From assembly GCF_030813915.1 (NCBI RefSeq), contig NZ_JAUSUJ010000008.1, positions 124,001 through 188,000 of the forward strand: DNA of 64,000 nucleotides, written 5' to 3'. A model generated the notes under the pieces. That model had not been told where the DNA came from. It saw only the letters and a program-made list of their open reading frames with translations, and searched no databases. Source of the stretch: Rhodoplanes tepidamans (GTDB lineage Bacteria > Pseudomonadota > Alphaproteobacteria > Rhizobiales > Xanthobacteraceae). This document shows positions 41,257-50,706 of this stretch, one piece after another (position 1 is the first letter of the stretch; each line of letters starts with the position of its first letter). Made by a program: the position numbers and the translations under genes.

Positions 41257-41991
41257 ATGTCGCGACGCACCGAGCCCATCCTCAACCTGCCGACCGTGAT
41301 CGCCGGCCTGATCGCTGCGTTCGGCCTCGTGCACGCGTTCCGCGAGCTGGTGCTGACGCCGTCCCAGGACGTCGACTTCCTGCTGCTGTTCGCCTTCATC
41401 CCGGCCCGCTACGCGCCGCTGCCGGGAATCGACATCGCCCTGCCGGGCGGGCTCGCGGCCGACATCTGGACCTTCGTCTCCTACGCCTTCCTCCACGGCG
41501 ACCTCACCCATCTCGGCGTCAACGTGCTGTGGCTGCTGCCCTTCGGCAGCGCGGTGGCGCGCCGCTTCGGCACCGCCCGCTTCGTCGCCTTCTTCGCCGC
41601 CACGGCGGCCGCCGGCGCCCTGCTCCACCTCGCGACCCATGCCGGCGAGCTCCTGCCGATGATCGGAGCCTCGGCGGCGATCTCCGGCTTCATGGCGGCA
41701 GCGATGCGCTTCGTCTTCCAGGTCGGCGGGCCGCTCGGGGTGTTCCGCAACACCGACCACACCGCCTATCTGGTCCCGGCGGCCCCGCTCGCCGCGACCC
41801 TGAAGGATCCCCGCATCCTCGGCTTCCTGATCGTCTGGTTCGGGCTCAACATCCTGTTCGGGCTGGGCTCCGTCGGGATGCTCGGGGTCGACCAGCCGGT
41901 CGCCTGGCAGGCCCATATCGGCGGATTCGTCGCCGGACTGCTGCTGTTCCCGGTGTTCGACCCGGTGCCGCTGCCGCGCGCCGCCGACTGA
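41257..41991 (+). CDS. Rhomboid-family intramembrane serine protease
   Basis: A 244-residue membrane protein with six or seven helices. The catalytic dyad is S139 in GASAAISG and H220 in AHIGGFVAG. FVSYAFLHGDLTHLGVNVLWL carries the family's H-x-x-x-H-x-x-x-N pattern. It cleaves membrane-spanning substrates within the inner membrane; the substrate is unknown. The ATG at 41257 follows AGGGACTTC. It stands alone, with the CBS gene 250 bases downstream. Confidence 0.92.
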   Translation: MSRRTEPILNLPTVIAGLIAAFGLVHAFRELVLTPSQDVDFLLLFAFIPARYAPLPGIDIALPGGLAADIWTFVSYAFLHGDLTHLGVNVLWLLPFGSAVARRFGTARFVAFFAATAAAGALLHLATHAGELLPMIGASAAISGFMAAAMRFVFQVGGPLGVFRNTDHTAYLVPAAPLAATLKDPRILGFLIVWFGLNILFGLGSVGMLGVDQPVAWQAHIGGFVAGLLLFPVFDPVPLPRAAD

Positions 41992-42241
41992 TCCGGCAGC
42001 GGGCCGCACCCGCCGGCCGGGACTGCCGGCCGGCACCGTCCCGCCGGAACGGCGCCACCCTGCAGCCCTGCCGTGCAGCGCCGCCTTGCCCGCCTCTCCG
42101 AAACGGCGGATGATCACCCCATCGGTCGCGTTCGCCGGGAACCGGAGAGCGGCCTTCGGGCTTGTCGCTCCAGTCCCCGCCCCTGCGGCCGGTCAACGGC
42201 AGATGCGCCGGCCGCGACAGGCGGGCGCCAGGGAGGCAGAC

Positions 42242-42673
42242 GTGACCGTCAGGACGATTCTCGCCCGCAAGGGCACCGATGTCGTCACCATCGACCCCGC
42301 CGCGGCGGTCGGGGCCGCCGCGAAGCTCCTCTCCGAGCGCGGGATCGGCGCCGCGGTGGTGACCGGGACCGAAGGCCGCACCATCGGCATCGTGTCGGAG
42401 CGCGACATCGTCAAGGCGATCGCGACGCACGGCGCCGCCGTGCTGGACACGCCGGTCTCCGAGATCATGACCCGCAAGGTGGTCACCTGCGGCCAGCAGG
42501 ACACCATCGGCGAGCTGATGCAGCAGATGACCGAGGGCAAGTTCCGCCACGTGCCGGTCGTCGAGCAGGACCGCCTGGTCGGCATCGTCTCGATCGGCGA
42601 CGTGGTGAAGTCGCGGCTCGAGCAGATGGAGCAGGAGTCGAACGCCCTGCGCGACTACATCCGCACGGCGTGA
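42242..42673 (+). CDS. CBS-domain pair protein
   Basis: A 143-residue cytoplasmic protein made of two CBS domains (residues about 8-65 and 75-130), with TIGIVSERDIVKAI and LVGIVSIGDVVKSR as the paired motifs. Such proteins bind adenine nucleotides and act as energy sensors. The start is GTG 42242, preceded by AGGGAGG. There is no partner domain. Confidence 0.92.
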   Translation: MTVRTILARKGTDVVTIDPAAAVGAAAKLLSERGIGAAVVTGTEGRTIGIVSERDIVKAIATHGAAVLDTPVSEIMTRKVVTCGQQDTIGELMQQMTEGKFRHVPVVEQDRLVGIVSIGDVVKSRLEQMEQESNALRDYIRTA

Positions 42674-42701
42674 CGGGCGCTGCCGGAGGCCCCGGTGACC
42701 G

Positions 42702-42743
42702 TCATTCGGGAGCGCGGACCGCGGGTCCGCGAGCTCGGATTCC
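42702..42743. repeat. Possible decayed copy of the intergenic palindrome
   Basis: TCATTCGGGAGCGC at the left, a hairpin GCGGACC-GCG-GGTCCGC (42714-42730), then CTCGGATTCC. It resembles half of the nested repeat at 61825. It may also serve as the terminator of the CBS gene. Confidence 0.35.
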
Positions 42744-42812
42744 AAGTCCCCTGAGAGTTCGGTTCGGGATCGGCGCGCCGCGCCGGGCCGACCGCGCGAT
42801 CCCCGACCCACG

Positions 42813-42842
42813 AAAAAGCCCCGGCGTCGCCGACGCCGGGGC
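42813..42842 (-). terminator. Rho-independent terminator of the chemoreceptor gene
   Basis: On the minus strand an 11-base stem (GCCCCGGCGTC paired with GACGCCGGGGC, three-base loop; 42818-42842) is followed by TTTTT. It lies 27 bases after the chemoreceptor stop. Confidence 0.92.
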
Positions 42843-42869
42843 CTGGTGATCGGACGTGCCGAGGCGCTC

Positions 42870-44849
42870 TCAGGCGGCCCGCACGGTGCTCAGGAACTGC
42901 TGCAGCTCCGTCTTGAGATGCTCGCTCTCGCGCGTCAGCGAGTTGGCGGCGGTGAGCACCTGGGCCGACGACGACCCGGTCTCGCTGGCGCCGCGGCTGA
43001 CGTCGACGATGTTGTTGGCGACGTCCGTGGTGCCGCGCGCCGCCTGCTGGACGTTGCGGGCGATCTCCTGGGTTGCCGCCCCCTGCTGCTCGACCGAGGC
43101 GGCGATGTTGGCGGCGATCTCCGACACCCGGTTGATGGTGCGGCCGATCTCCTTGATGGCCGCGACCGAGTCCGCGGTCGCCGCCTGCATGCCGTTGATC
43201 TGGGCCGAGATCTCGTCGGTCGCCTTAGCCGTCTGGGCGGCCAGCGCCTTGACCTCCTGGGCGACGACCGCGAAGCCCTTGCCAGCCTCGCCGGCGCGCG
43301 CCGCCTCGATGGTGGCGTTGAGGGCGAGCAGGTTGGTCTGCTCGGCGATCGCGGTGATGAACTTGACCACGTCGCCGATCCGGTTGGCGAGCTGCGACAG
43401 CTCGTTGATGCGGGTGTCGGTGCGCACCGCCTGCTCGACCGCCTGGGCCGCGATGGTGCTCGACTCCTGCACCTGGCGGGCGATCTCGGCGACCGACGCG
43501 GCGAGCTCCTCGGCCGAGGAGGCGACCGTCTGGACGTTCGCCGAGGCCTGGGTCGAGGCGCTCGCCACCGTGTTGGACAGGCGCTGGGTGGTCTCCGCCG
43601 TCGCGGTGAGGCGACGCGCCTCCGCCTCGAGCTGGCTGGCCGCGCTCGACACCATCCCGACGATGTTGCCGACCGCCGACTCGAAGCCGTCGGCGAGCTT
43701 GGTCATCTCGACCTTCCGGGCGGCGGCGGCGCCGCGCGAGGCCTCCTCGCGCTCCTCCGCCTCGTGCCGCGCCTTCTCGACCGCCACGACCTTGAAGCGC
43801 TCCACCGCCTTGGCCATGTCGCCGATCTCGTCGCGACGGCCGAGCCCCGGCAGGGCGACTTCCATGTGGCCCTCGGCGAGCTCGCGCATCGCCTTGGTCA
43901 TCGCCTTCAGGGGCCGGGCGAGGCTCGATCCGATCAGGAAGCCAATCGCGGCCACCGCCACGAAGGCGATGCCGATGGCGATCAGGATCTGCCGGCGGGT
44001 GTCCTCGCGCGCCTCGGCGTTCTTGGCCGTCGCGTCGTCATAGAGCTTGTCGAGCGAGGTCTTGATCTGGTCGACCACCGGGGAGACGTTGCCGAACTCG
44101 ACCTTGGTCAGCGTGGTGGCCAGCTCGATCGCCTCGGCGGCCTTGATCCATTCGTTGAAGTCGCGCTCGTAAGAGGTCAGCCGATCGAGCATCTGCTTCT
44201 TGGTCGAGGCCGGCAGCGCGGCCGACTGGAAGGAGCTGACGAAGGCCGCCAGCGCCTTCTTGAAGCTGGTCTGCGAGAGGCCGTCCTGGCGCAGCATGTA
44301 TTCGCGCTCGTAGCGACGCACCGGATGGATGCCGGCGACCAGACGGGCGTCGTCGAACTTGTCGAGCTCGTTCTCGATCTGCCGCACCGTGTTGCGCAGC
44401 GCCCCTTCGAGGCCGCCGTCGTTGGAGAGGCCCATGGTCCGCTTGGCGGCGACCGCGGTGGCGAAGTGGCCGGCGTAACGCTCCATGCCGGCCCGCGCCT
44501 TGCCGGCCTTCTCGGCGAGATCGGCCTCGCCCATCTCGGCCAGCTTTCCCTGCAGGTCCTTGAAGCCGGCGAGCAACTTGGCGACCGCCTGCTCGTGATC
44601 CTTCAGCCGCATCTCGTCGCCGGTCAGCATGAACTCCTTCTCGGCGTCGCGGGCCTGGAACATCGCGGCGGAGACCCCGGTCGCCAGCGTGGCGACGGCG
44701 CTCGCGCGGTCGGCGGCGCGCTCGTAGCGCTCCTGCGTGCTCGCGCCGAGGAGATAGAATCCACCGACGAAACAGAGGCCGAGCAGACCCACGGCGCCGA
44801 TCGACGCGATCTTCAGCTGAAGGCTCATGCGGAAGGAAGGAAGCGACAT
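42870..44849 (-). CDS. Methyl-accepting chemotaxis protein
   Basis: A 659-residue chemoreceptor. It has a first membrane helix (residues about 16-35), a long helical periplasmic sensor (about 36-285; [19 protein letters not shown] is typical of HBM/helical-bimodular-like sensors), a second helix ([20 protein letters not shown]), HAMP, and the cytoplasmic signalling domain with its hairpin tip ([20 protein letters not shown]). The C-terminus lacks the CheR-docking pentapeptide. The ligand is unknown. No che genes are nearby, so it is an orphan receptor. It has its own strong terminator. Confidence 0.95.
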   Translation of the reverse strand: MSLPSFRMSLQLKIASIGAVGLLGLCFVGGFYLLGASTQERYERAADRASAVATLATGVSAAMFQARDAEKEFMLTGDEMRLKDHEQAVAKLLAGFKDLQGKLAEMGEADLAEKAGKARAGMERYAGHFATAVAAKRTMGLSNDGGLEGALRNTVRQIENELDKFDDARLVAGIHPVRRYEREYMLRQDGLSQTSFKKALAAFVSSFQSAALPASTKKQMLDRLTSYERDFNEWIKAAEAIELATTLTKVEFGNVSPVVDQIKTSLDKLYDDATAKNAEAREDTRRQILIAIGIAFVAVAAIGFLIGSSLARPLKAMTKAMRELAEGHMEVALPGLGRRDEIGDMAKAVERFKVVAVEKARHEAEEREEASRGAAAARKVEMTKLADGFESAVGNIVGMVSSAASQLEAEARRLTATAETTQRLSNTVASASTQASANVQTVASSAEELAASVAEIARQVQESSTIAAQAVEQAVRTDTRINELSQLANRIGDVVKFITAIAEQTNLLALNATIEAARAGEAGKGFAVVAQEVKALAAQTAKATDEISAQINGMQAATADSVAAIKEIGRTINRVSEIAANIAASVEQQGAATQEIARNVQQAARGTTDVANNIVDVSRGASETGSSSAQVLTAANSLTRESEHLKTELQQFLSTVRAA

Positions 44850-45153
44850 GGTTGGCCCCGGTATTCCGACTGCGACGGACTAGTCCTCCCATGCCTGGGT
44901 TAAAAACCTGTTGTTGCAGAGCCGCCGCACTGTGGCCGACGTGATTTTGCCGGCATTTCATTACCTTCAGGCTGCACGAGCTCGTCACGAATATTCTCGT
45001 GAAATGCGAGTTTCGACGTATTCGTGCCGGATGGTTTCCGCTTCCCCACCGTTTTCGGGCTAGCCGCACGGCGATTTTCGACGTTTTTTCACGACCCGCT
45101 CCCAACCGCGCCGAAACCCCTTAGGATTTCCTCGAATCGCCCGGGAGGACCAC
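44850..45153. other. Divergent intergenic region, chemoreceptor and transglycosylase genes
   Basis: About 300 bases with no gene. It is less G+C-rich than average near 44940-45010 and should contain both promoters. An inverted motif CACGAG...CTCGTG (44976 and 44994) is visible, its meaning unclear. Confidence 0.5.
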
Positions 45154-46413
45154 GTGCGCCCTGACGACCCGAAGAGTGCCGGACCCGACACCCTGACCCG
45201 TCGCCGCCTTCTCCTCGGCGTCGGCGGTCTCGCGGCCGTGGCGGCCGCCCCGGCCGCCGCCGTCGCGGCGAGCCCGTCCTTCGAGCAGTGGCGCGCCGCC
45301 TTCAGGGCGAAGGCGCTGCGCCGCGGCATCTCGGAGGCGACCTGGGACCGGGTGATGACCGGCCTGAAGCCGGACACCAGCGTCTACGCCCTGCAGCGCG
45401 CCCAGCCGGAGTTCCAGGAGGCGCTCTGGCAGTACCTGAACCGGCGCGTCTCCGACTGGCGCATCATCACCGGGCGGCAGCGCGCCGTGGAGCAGAAGGC
45501 ACTGCTGGAGCGGATCGAGCGCGAGTACCGGGTCGACCGCTTCATCGTGCTGGCGCTGTGGGGGGTCGAGTCGAGCTACGGCGACGTCATCGACAATCGC
45601 AAGTACATGCGCCCGGTGCTGCCGGCCCTGGTGGCGCTCGCCTGGGGCGAGCCGCGCCGCCGCGCCTACTGGGAACAGGAGCTGCTCAACGCCCTCGTCA
45701 TCGTCGACCGCGGCTGGGGCACGCCGCAGGAGATGATCGGCTCGTGGGCCGGCGCCATGGGTCACACCCAGTGGATGCCCGAGGTGTGGCTCAACATGGG
45801 GGTCGATTTCGACGGCGACGGACGCATCTCGCCGTTCGGCCGGCCCGACGACGCGCTCGCCGGCGCCGCCCGCTATCTGCTGCAGCGCGGCAAGTACCAG
45901 CAGGGCGAGGCGTGGGGATGCGAGGCGCGGCTGCCGGCCGGCTTCAACAGCCGCCTCGCCGACCGCAAGACCTACCGGTCCTATGCGAAGTGGGCCGAGC
46001 TCGGGGTGACCCGGGCCGACGGCGCCGCCTTCGCCCATCCCGGCCACCAGGTCCGGCTCGCCGTGCCGGTCGCCGGCGGCCCGGCCTTCCTGATCGGCCG
46101 GAACTTCCAGTCGATCTACTCGTACAATCCGGCCTTCTCCTACGCGCTGGCGATCGTCCATCTGGCCGACCGGCTGCGCGGCCGGGGACCGCTCGTCCAG
46201 CCCTTCCCGGGCGGCGAGCGCACCCCGACGCTGGCCGAGGTGCAGGAGATCCAGCGCCGCCTCACCGCCGCCGGCTTCGACACCGACGGCACCGACGGCC
46301 GGGTCGGCCGCGACACCATGCGGGCCGTGGCGGCGTTCCAGCGCAGGACCGGGATGGAGGTCGACGGCTATGCCGGCCTGAAGGTGCTGGCCCGCCTGCG
46401 CCAGGGCGGGTGA
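45154..46413 (+). CDS. Lytic murein transglycosylase (MltB family) with peptidoglycan-binding domain
   Basis: A 419-residue exported enzyme that cleaves peptidoglycan to 1,6-anhydro products. It has a Tat-type signal (LTRRRLLLGVGGLAAVA), an SLT_2/MltB catalytic domain with E139 in WGVESSYG and AGAMGHTQWMP, and a C-terminal PG_binding_1 domain (about 345-415; EIQRRLTAAGFDTDGTDGRV). The start is GTG 45154, preceded by GGGAGG. There is no lipobox, so it is likely soluble in the periplasm, unlike E. coli MltB. Confidence 0.92.
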   Translation: MRPDDPKSAGPDTLTRRRLLLGVGGLAAVAAAPAAAVAASPSFEQWRAAFRAKALRRGISEATWDRVMTGLKPDTSVYALQRAQPEFQEALWQYLNRRVSDWRIITGRQRAVEQKALLERIEREYRVDRFIVLALWGVESSYGDVIDNRKYMRPVLPALVALAWGEPRRRAYWEQELLNALVIVDRGWGTPQEMIGSWAGAMGHTQWMPEVWLNMGVDFDGDGRISPFGRPDDALAGAARYLLQRGKYQQGEAWGCEARLPAGFNSRLADRKTYRSYAKWAELGVTRADGAAFAHPGHQVRLAVPVAGGPAFLIGRNFQSIYSYNPAFSYALAIVHLADRLRGRGPLVQPFPGGERTPTLAEVQEIQRRLTAAGFDTDGTDGRVGRDTMRAVAAFQRRTGMEVDGYAGLKVLARLRQGG

Positions 46414-46488
46414 GGACCGTCGGCTCTGTTGCGCCGCGTCACGCGATCGGATTTGCTTGGCGTCCCTTCAGTGCAGGACCCCCGATCG

Positions 46489-48306
46489 ATGACCTCCCAT
46501 GACGTTTCCGGCCGGCCCGCCTCCCGGGCCGCAGAGGCCGGACCTTCCGCCGTCGAGCGCCCCGCCGGCGGCGGCAGCAACGCCCCGCAGTTCGGCAGCG
46601 ACGTCGTCGCCGACATGCTGCGCAGCCTCGACATTCCGTGGATCGCCCTCAACCCGGGCGCCAGCTATCGCGGCCTGCACGACAGCCTGGTCAACCATCT
46701 CGGCAACGCGGCGCCGCAGATGCTGCTCTGCCTGCACGAGGAGTCGGCCGTGGCGATCGCCCACGGCTGGGCCAAGGTGACGGACCGCGCCATGGCGGTC
46801 GCGGTGCACTCCAATGTCGGCCTGATGCACGCCACCATGGGCATCTTCAACGCGTGGTGCGACCGCATGCCGATGCTGATCCTCGGCGCCACCGGCCCGA
46901 TGGACGCCGCCAGGCGCCGGCCGTGGATCGAGTGGATCCACACGGCGCGAGACCAGGCCGCCCTGGTGCGTCACTACACCAAGTGGGACGACCAGCCGTC
47001 CTCGCCGGCCGCGGCGCGGGAATCGCTGATGCGCGCCTGGTGGCTCGCCAACAGCACCCCGAAGGCACCGACCTACGTGGTGCTCGACGTCGAGCTGCAG
47101 GAGGCGCCGCTGCCGGCCCCCCTGCCCCCGCTCGACACGGCGCGCTTCGTGCCGGCGATCGACTCCGGGCCGCCGGCGGACGCCGTCGCGCGCGCCGCCG
47201 CGCTCCTCGCCAGGGCCGAGCGGCCGCTGATCCTCGCCGGCCGCGTCTCCCGCGACCTCGCCGCCTGGGACCGCCGCGTCGCCCTGGCCGAGGCGCTGCA
47301 GGCCCGGGTCGCGACCAACCTGAAGGCCGCCGCCGCCTTTCCGACCGACCACCCGCTGCACGCCTTCCCGGCCGCGACCTTCCCGGGCGAGGCGATGACG
47401 GCGGCGATGCGCGAGGCCGACGTCATCCTGAGCCTCGACTGGATCGACCTCGCCGGCACCCTGAAGGCCCTCGGCGCCCCGCCGGCCGCGACCGTGATCC
47501 AGGCCTCGCTCGACCACCAGCTCCACAACGGCTGGAGCATGGACCACCAGGGACTGCCGCCCGTCGACCTGATGATCGCCGCCGACCCGGATGCCACCGT
47601 GGCGGCGCTGCTCGCCGCGCTCGGCGACCGCGCCAGGCCGGCGGCCGCGCTGGCGCCCCCCGTGGCGCCCGCGGCCGGCGCGCCGGCGCCGGCCGAGGGA
47701 CCGATCTCGGTGGAGAACCTCGCCCGCACGCTGCGGGCGGCGCTCGGCGACGCGCCGGCGGCGCTCGCCCACACCACCATCTCGTGGCAGGGCCAGTGGT
47801 GGCCGTTCCGCCATCCGCTCGACTTCCTCGGCTCGGACGGCGGCGGCGGCCTCGGCGCCGGACCGGGGCTCGCGGTCGGGGCGGCGCTGGCGCTGAAGGA
47901 CACCGACCGGCTGGCCGTCGCGGTGTGCGGTGACGGCGACTTCCTGATGGGCGTGACGGCGATCTGGACCGCCGTGCACTACCGGCTGCCGCTGCTGATC
48001 GTCGTCGCCAACAACCGCTCCTTCTACAACGACGAGGTCCACCAGGAGCGGGTCGCGCTGATGCGCGGCCGGCCGGTCGAGAACAAGTGGATCGGCCAGC
48101 GCATCGACGATCCCGACATCGACCTCGCCGCGATGGCGCGGGCGCAGGGCGCCACCGGATTCGGCCCGGTGCGGCGCGGCGACGCCCTCGCCCCGACGCT
48201 GTCCCAGGCCGTCGCGGCGGCGCGGGCCGGCGATGTCGTGGTCGTCGACGTGCGGGTCGAGCCCGGCTACGGGGCGGTCGCGGCAGCGCTCACCCGGGCG
48301 CCGTAA
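46489..48306 (+). CDS. Thiamine-diphosphate enzyme, acetolactate synthase/decarboxylase-like
   Basis: A 605-residue ThDP enzyme. The N-terminal pyrimidine-binding domain has the catalytic glutamate in CLHEESAVAIAHG; a central domain follows. The C-terminal domain holds the Mg-ThDP motif from GDGD (481-484) to NN (508-509). It resembles acetolactate synthase large-subunit-like and benzoylformate decarboxylase-like proteins, but the strongly Trp-rich segments (ISWQGQWWPFRHPLDF, EWIHTARDQAALVRHYTKW) are unusual for true acetolactate synthases. No small subunit is nearby. Substrate unknown; a 2-oxo acid decarboxylase or carboligase is likely. Confidence 0.85.
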   Translation: MTSHDVSGRPASRAAEAGPSAVERPAGGGSNAPQFGSDVVADMLRSLDIPWIALNPGASYRGLHDSLVNHLGNAAPQMLLCLHEESAVAIAHGWAKVTDRAMAVAVHSNVGLMHATMGIFNAWCDRMPMLILGATGPMDAARRRPWIEWIHTARDQAALVRHYTKWDDQPSSPAAARESLMRAWWLANSTPKAPTYVVLDVELQEAPLPAPLPPLDTARFVPAIDSGPPADAVARAAALLARAERPLILAGRVSRDLAAWDRRVALAEALQARVATNLKAAAAFPTDHPLHAFPAATFPGEAMTAAMREADVILSLDWIDLAGTLKALGAPPAATVIQASLDHQLHNGWSMDHQGLPPVDLMIAADPDATVAALLAALGDRARPAAALAPPVAPAAGAPAPAEGPISVENLARTLRAALGDAPAALAHTTISWQGQWWPFRHPLDFLGSDGGGGLGAGPGLAVGAALALKDTDRLAVAVCGDGDFLMGVTAIWTAVHYRLPLLIVVANNRSFYNDEVHQERVALMRGRPVENKWIGQRIDDPDIDLAAMARAQGATGFGPVRRGDALAPTLSQAVAAARAGDVVVVDVRVEPGYGAVAAALTRAP

Positions 48307-48417
48307 TGCCTCCGGCCGGCGGCGCGCGATCGTGCCGTCGGCCGGTCCGCCGTTTTCGACGCTCACCCTTGAGGACTATCGCGGTTGCGTTAGAATAACC
48401 TCGAAGGGGAGGTCGCC

Positions 48418-48684
48418 ATGGGACTGGTCGCCACCACCTTGGTGTCCGAAACTGCGGTCCACGCGCGCTTCTCGGACCGGCCGGATTTGACCGCCGCCAC
48501 CCAGTGGTTCGAGTTCCAGGTGCCGCTCGCGGAGCTGGACATCGTCGAGCCACGGCCGGTCCATCCGCGCAACTCACAGACGCGCTTCATCAGCGCGGCC
48601 AAGCTCGCCGCGCTGCGCCACCTCTACAAGATGATCGGCGCCGAGATCGTCCGGCTGCAGGACGAGCTGCGCAAGCCGGAGTGA
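48418..48684 (+). CDS. Small protein of unknown function (88 residues)
   Basis: A strong ribosome site (GGGGAGG, 48408-48414) precedes the ATG. The protein is balanced in composition, unlike chance frames here: MGLVATTLVSETAVHARFSD at the start, a WFEFQVPLAEL strand-like segment, and a C-terminal helix (AAKLAALRHLYKMIGAEIVR). I do not recognise a family. It has its own gap of 111 bases after the ThDP gene and is followed by a decarboxylase remnant on the other strand. Confidence 0.7.
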   Translation: MGLVATTLVSETAVHARFSDRPDLTAATQWFEFQVPLAELDIVEPRPVHPRNSQTRFISAAKLAALRHLYKMIGAEIVRLQDELRKPE

Positions 48685-48700
48685 TCCGGCGGGTCTCGCC

Positions 48701-48928
48701 TCAGGACTTGAAGGTTGCCCAGGTCGACGGGTGGAACAGCTCGTCGACCGACAGGCGTCGCGACGACAGCCCCTGAGTGTGGTGATGGTGCAGGAAGGCG
48801 TCGAGCGTCGTCCGGTTGGCCTCTACGCCATAGGGCCAGAAGGCGCGGATCGGACGGGGGTGGCGGCCGCGGCGCGCGCGACCGGCGGCCAGTATGGCGA
48901 GGGACTTCCGGCCGCGATAGCGCTCCGT
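48701..48928 (-). pseudogene. C-terminal remnant of a 4,5-dihydroxyphthalate decarboxylase-like protein
   Basis: Minus-strand reading up to the stop at 48701-48703 gives about 75 residues without a start codon. It includes FWPYGVEANRTTLDAF, then HHHHTQGLSSRRLSVDELFH and PSTWATFKS. This is the usual C-terminal end of 4,5-dihydroxyphthalate decarboxylase-type proteins (PYG-x-AN-x-xT...LS-x-x-LF-PS). A stop closes the frame at 48929-48931, and the other 250 or so residues of the family are absent. It is a gene relic, probably from a lost aromatic-acid pathway. Confidence 0.62.
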
Positions 48929-49046
48929 TCACCATGACGCCGCTCGCCCGGACGGCGGCGGCCCGAGGCCGCTAAGATGGGGGTCGCCTGCCGCACCGGG
49001 CGAGCCGCCGGTGCACATCCCCGTCGATGCGAGACCGAGCCGCGCC

Positions 49047-49505
49047 ATGCGACGAGTCACGACTGCCCTGATCGTCATGGCCGCGACCGTGGCGGCCGCC
49101 GTCGCGGCGCCCGGCGGCGGCGTGGTCGCCGACGACCTCGCGCTCTACAACGCGGCGGTCGGCGACGCCGAGGCCCGCAACCGCGCCGCCCTGCTCGCCA
49201 TCGCCGAGCGCGACCGCCCACGGGCCCGTGCCGCGCTCGCGGCACTGCGCGAGGCGTTCACGGCGCTGGCGGATCGTTTCGGCAAGTCGCACATCCTCGC
49301 CCTGAAGGGCGAGCCGGACGGAGTCACCATCATGGTCGACGTGCCGATGCGCATCGTCACGGCGCAGATGATGATCGACTTCGGCCGTCCCGACGTCGCC
49401 GCCTCGTCGCTGCTCGCGGTGTGCCGGCTCCTGGTCTCGCTGCACGTCCCGCCGGATCCGTCGGCGTCCGCCGCGTGCGAGGCGGACCGGCCCGACCGGC
49501 CCTGA
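49047..49505 (+). CDS. Exported protein of unknown function
   Basis: A 152-residue protein with a clear signal peptide (MRRVTTALIVMAATVAAAVA). The mature part is helical (LYNAAVGDAEARNRAALLAI, ARAALAALREAFTALADRF) and ends with a short acidic/Pro tail. ITAQMMIDF-type segments and DVPMRIVTAQ are not from any family I know. The start at ATG 49047 is set by the signal peptide; the ribosome site is weak. Its single cysteine pair (C134, C147 approximately) might form a disulfide. Confidence 0.65.
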   Translation: MRRVTTALIVMAATVAAAVAAPGGGVVADDLALYNAAVGDAEARNRAALLAIAERDRPRARAALAALREAFTALADRFGKSHILALKGEPDGVTIMVDVPMRIVTAQMMIDFGRPDVAASSLLAVCRLLVSLHVPPDPSASAACEADRPDRP

Positions 49506-49537
49506 CCGGCACGGCCCGCGGTTCGCTCGCGGTCGCG

Positions 49538-49882
49538 TCAGAACCCGTCGCGCCGGCGTGCGCTCGCGGCGACGCGCTTGACGATTCGACGCAGGCGGCG
49601 GCCGGGCGACGCCGGCGCCGCCTCGCCGCTGCTCCGGCCGCGCCGCCGTCGCGGCTCCATGCCCCTCGCCGGCGGATCCGGATGGCGACGCTTCAGCCGG
49701 CCGATGATCTCGTCGACCACGAGATCGAGAAGCGCGCGCGCGAGGCCGGCCCGGTCCTCCGACCGGCGGTCGTCGCGACCGCCATCGATCTCGCCGGGCG
49801 CTGCGACGGCGTCGGCCCGATCGGACCCGGATCGCGACTCGCGCCGCCCGACCGGACGGCCGCGGTCGTCCAACTCCGTCAT
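49538..49882 (-). CDS. Small basic protein of unknown function (114 residues)
   Basis: ATG 49882 is preceded by AGGAGG with ideal spacing, the best reason to call it. The protein starts MTELDDRGRPVGRRESR, has one hydrophobic helix-like segment (LARALLDLVVDEIIGRLKRR) and a very Arg-rich C-terminus (RRLRRIVKRVAASARRR). It has no recognised domain. It could be a nucleic-acid- or membrane-associated small protein. Confidence 0.6.
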   Translation of the reverse strand: MTELDDRGRPVGRRESRSGSDRADAVAAPGEIDGGRDDRRSEDRAGLARALLDLVVDEIIGRLKRRHPDPPARGMEPRRRRGRSSGEAAPASPGRRLRRIVKRVAASARRRDGF

Positions 49883-50119
49883 GTTGGCCTCCTGCCGCAT
49901 GTCACCGGTGCGCGATCGGGACACGCGCCCCTTCGGGACGCGACGATCGTTCGCATCGGCAGAGTGCCGCCGGGCAGCCAGCCCAATCATCCCGGCGACC
50001 GTTCAATCGGCGAAGTATAGCGGGCGACTCGACGGCCGGGATCACCGTACCGTTGCGGCGTCCGGTCGCTGTGCGGTGCGAAAATCGGCGACCTTCGTCA
50101 TCCCGCTGTCATATGCGGG

Positions 50120-50539
50120 CTATTCCGGCTCGGCGCCGCCCCGGCTGCGCTCCGCCCGCTCGGGCGGCTGACGGTAGTTGATGACGACGCAGGCCGCCGC
50201 CAGCACCAGAATGGCGACGCTCTCGTACAGCAGATTGACGGGCGGCTGATCCTTGCCCTGCAGGATCACCAGCCGCGCCAGCGCCGTGATGGCGATGAAC
50301 AGCGGCAGCGTGATCGGGATCTTCTTGCTGTCGTAATAGACGCCGACCATGGCGAGGACCTCGACATAGATGAACATCAGGAGCAGGTCCTCGAGCGCGA
50401 CCTTGATGCCGAGGACGAGGGCGTAGACCTCCTGGGCCATCGCCACCACGGTGAAGAATGCGATGCCGAGCAGGAACGCGTTCTCCACCTGATGGATGAC
50501 CCGGCTGGTCAGGCCGGTGCGGAAATTCGTCTTCACCAT
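50120..50539 (-). CDS. PsiE-family membrane protein
   Basis: A 139-residue protein with four hydrophobic helices matching the phosphate-starvation-inducible PsiE family (VENAFLLGIAFFTVVAMAQE, LLLMFIYVEVLAMVGVYY, PLFIAITALARLVIL, LLYESVAILVLAAACVVI). The function of the family is unknown. ATG 50539 was chosen; the upstream frame adds 32 residues rich in Arg. No pho box was sought in detail or seen. Confidence 0.82.
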   Translation of the reverse strand: MVKTNFRTGLTSRVIHQVENAFLLGIAFFTVVAMAQEVYALVLGIKVALEDLLLMFIYVEVLAMVGVYYDSKKIPITLPLFIAITALARLVILQGKDQPPVNLLYESVAILVLAAACVVINYRQPPERAERSRGGAEPE

Positions 50540-50706
50540 ATCGATCAGCCTTTGCTGGCGGCCACGCCGGAAAATCCGGAGGACCTCGCGGCCCGCCGGT
50601 ATCGCATGGTGGAGCGGAACGAAGCCCGGGCTCAAGCCCGCCCGCGGTCGCAGGCCGCAGCGGCGCCACGCCGTCGGCCGAAGCGCCGCCGCCGCTATCG
50701 CGAGGC

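Noticed and set aside
48731-48937. Plus-strand 68-codon frame
   Set aside because: The opposite strand carries a recognisable decarboxylase C-terminus, so this is its shadow.
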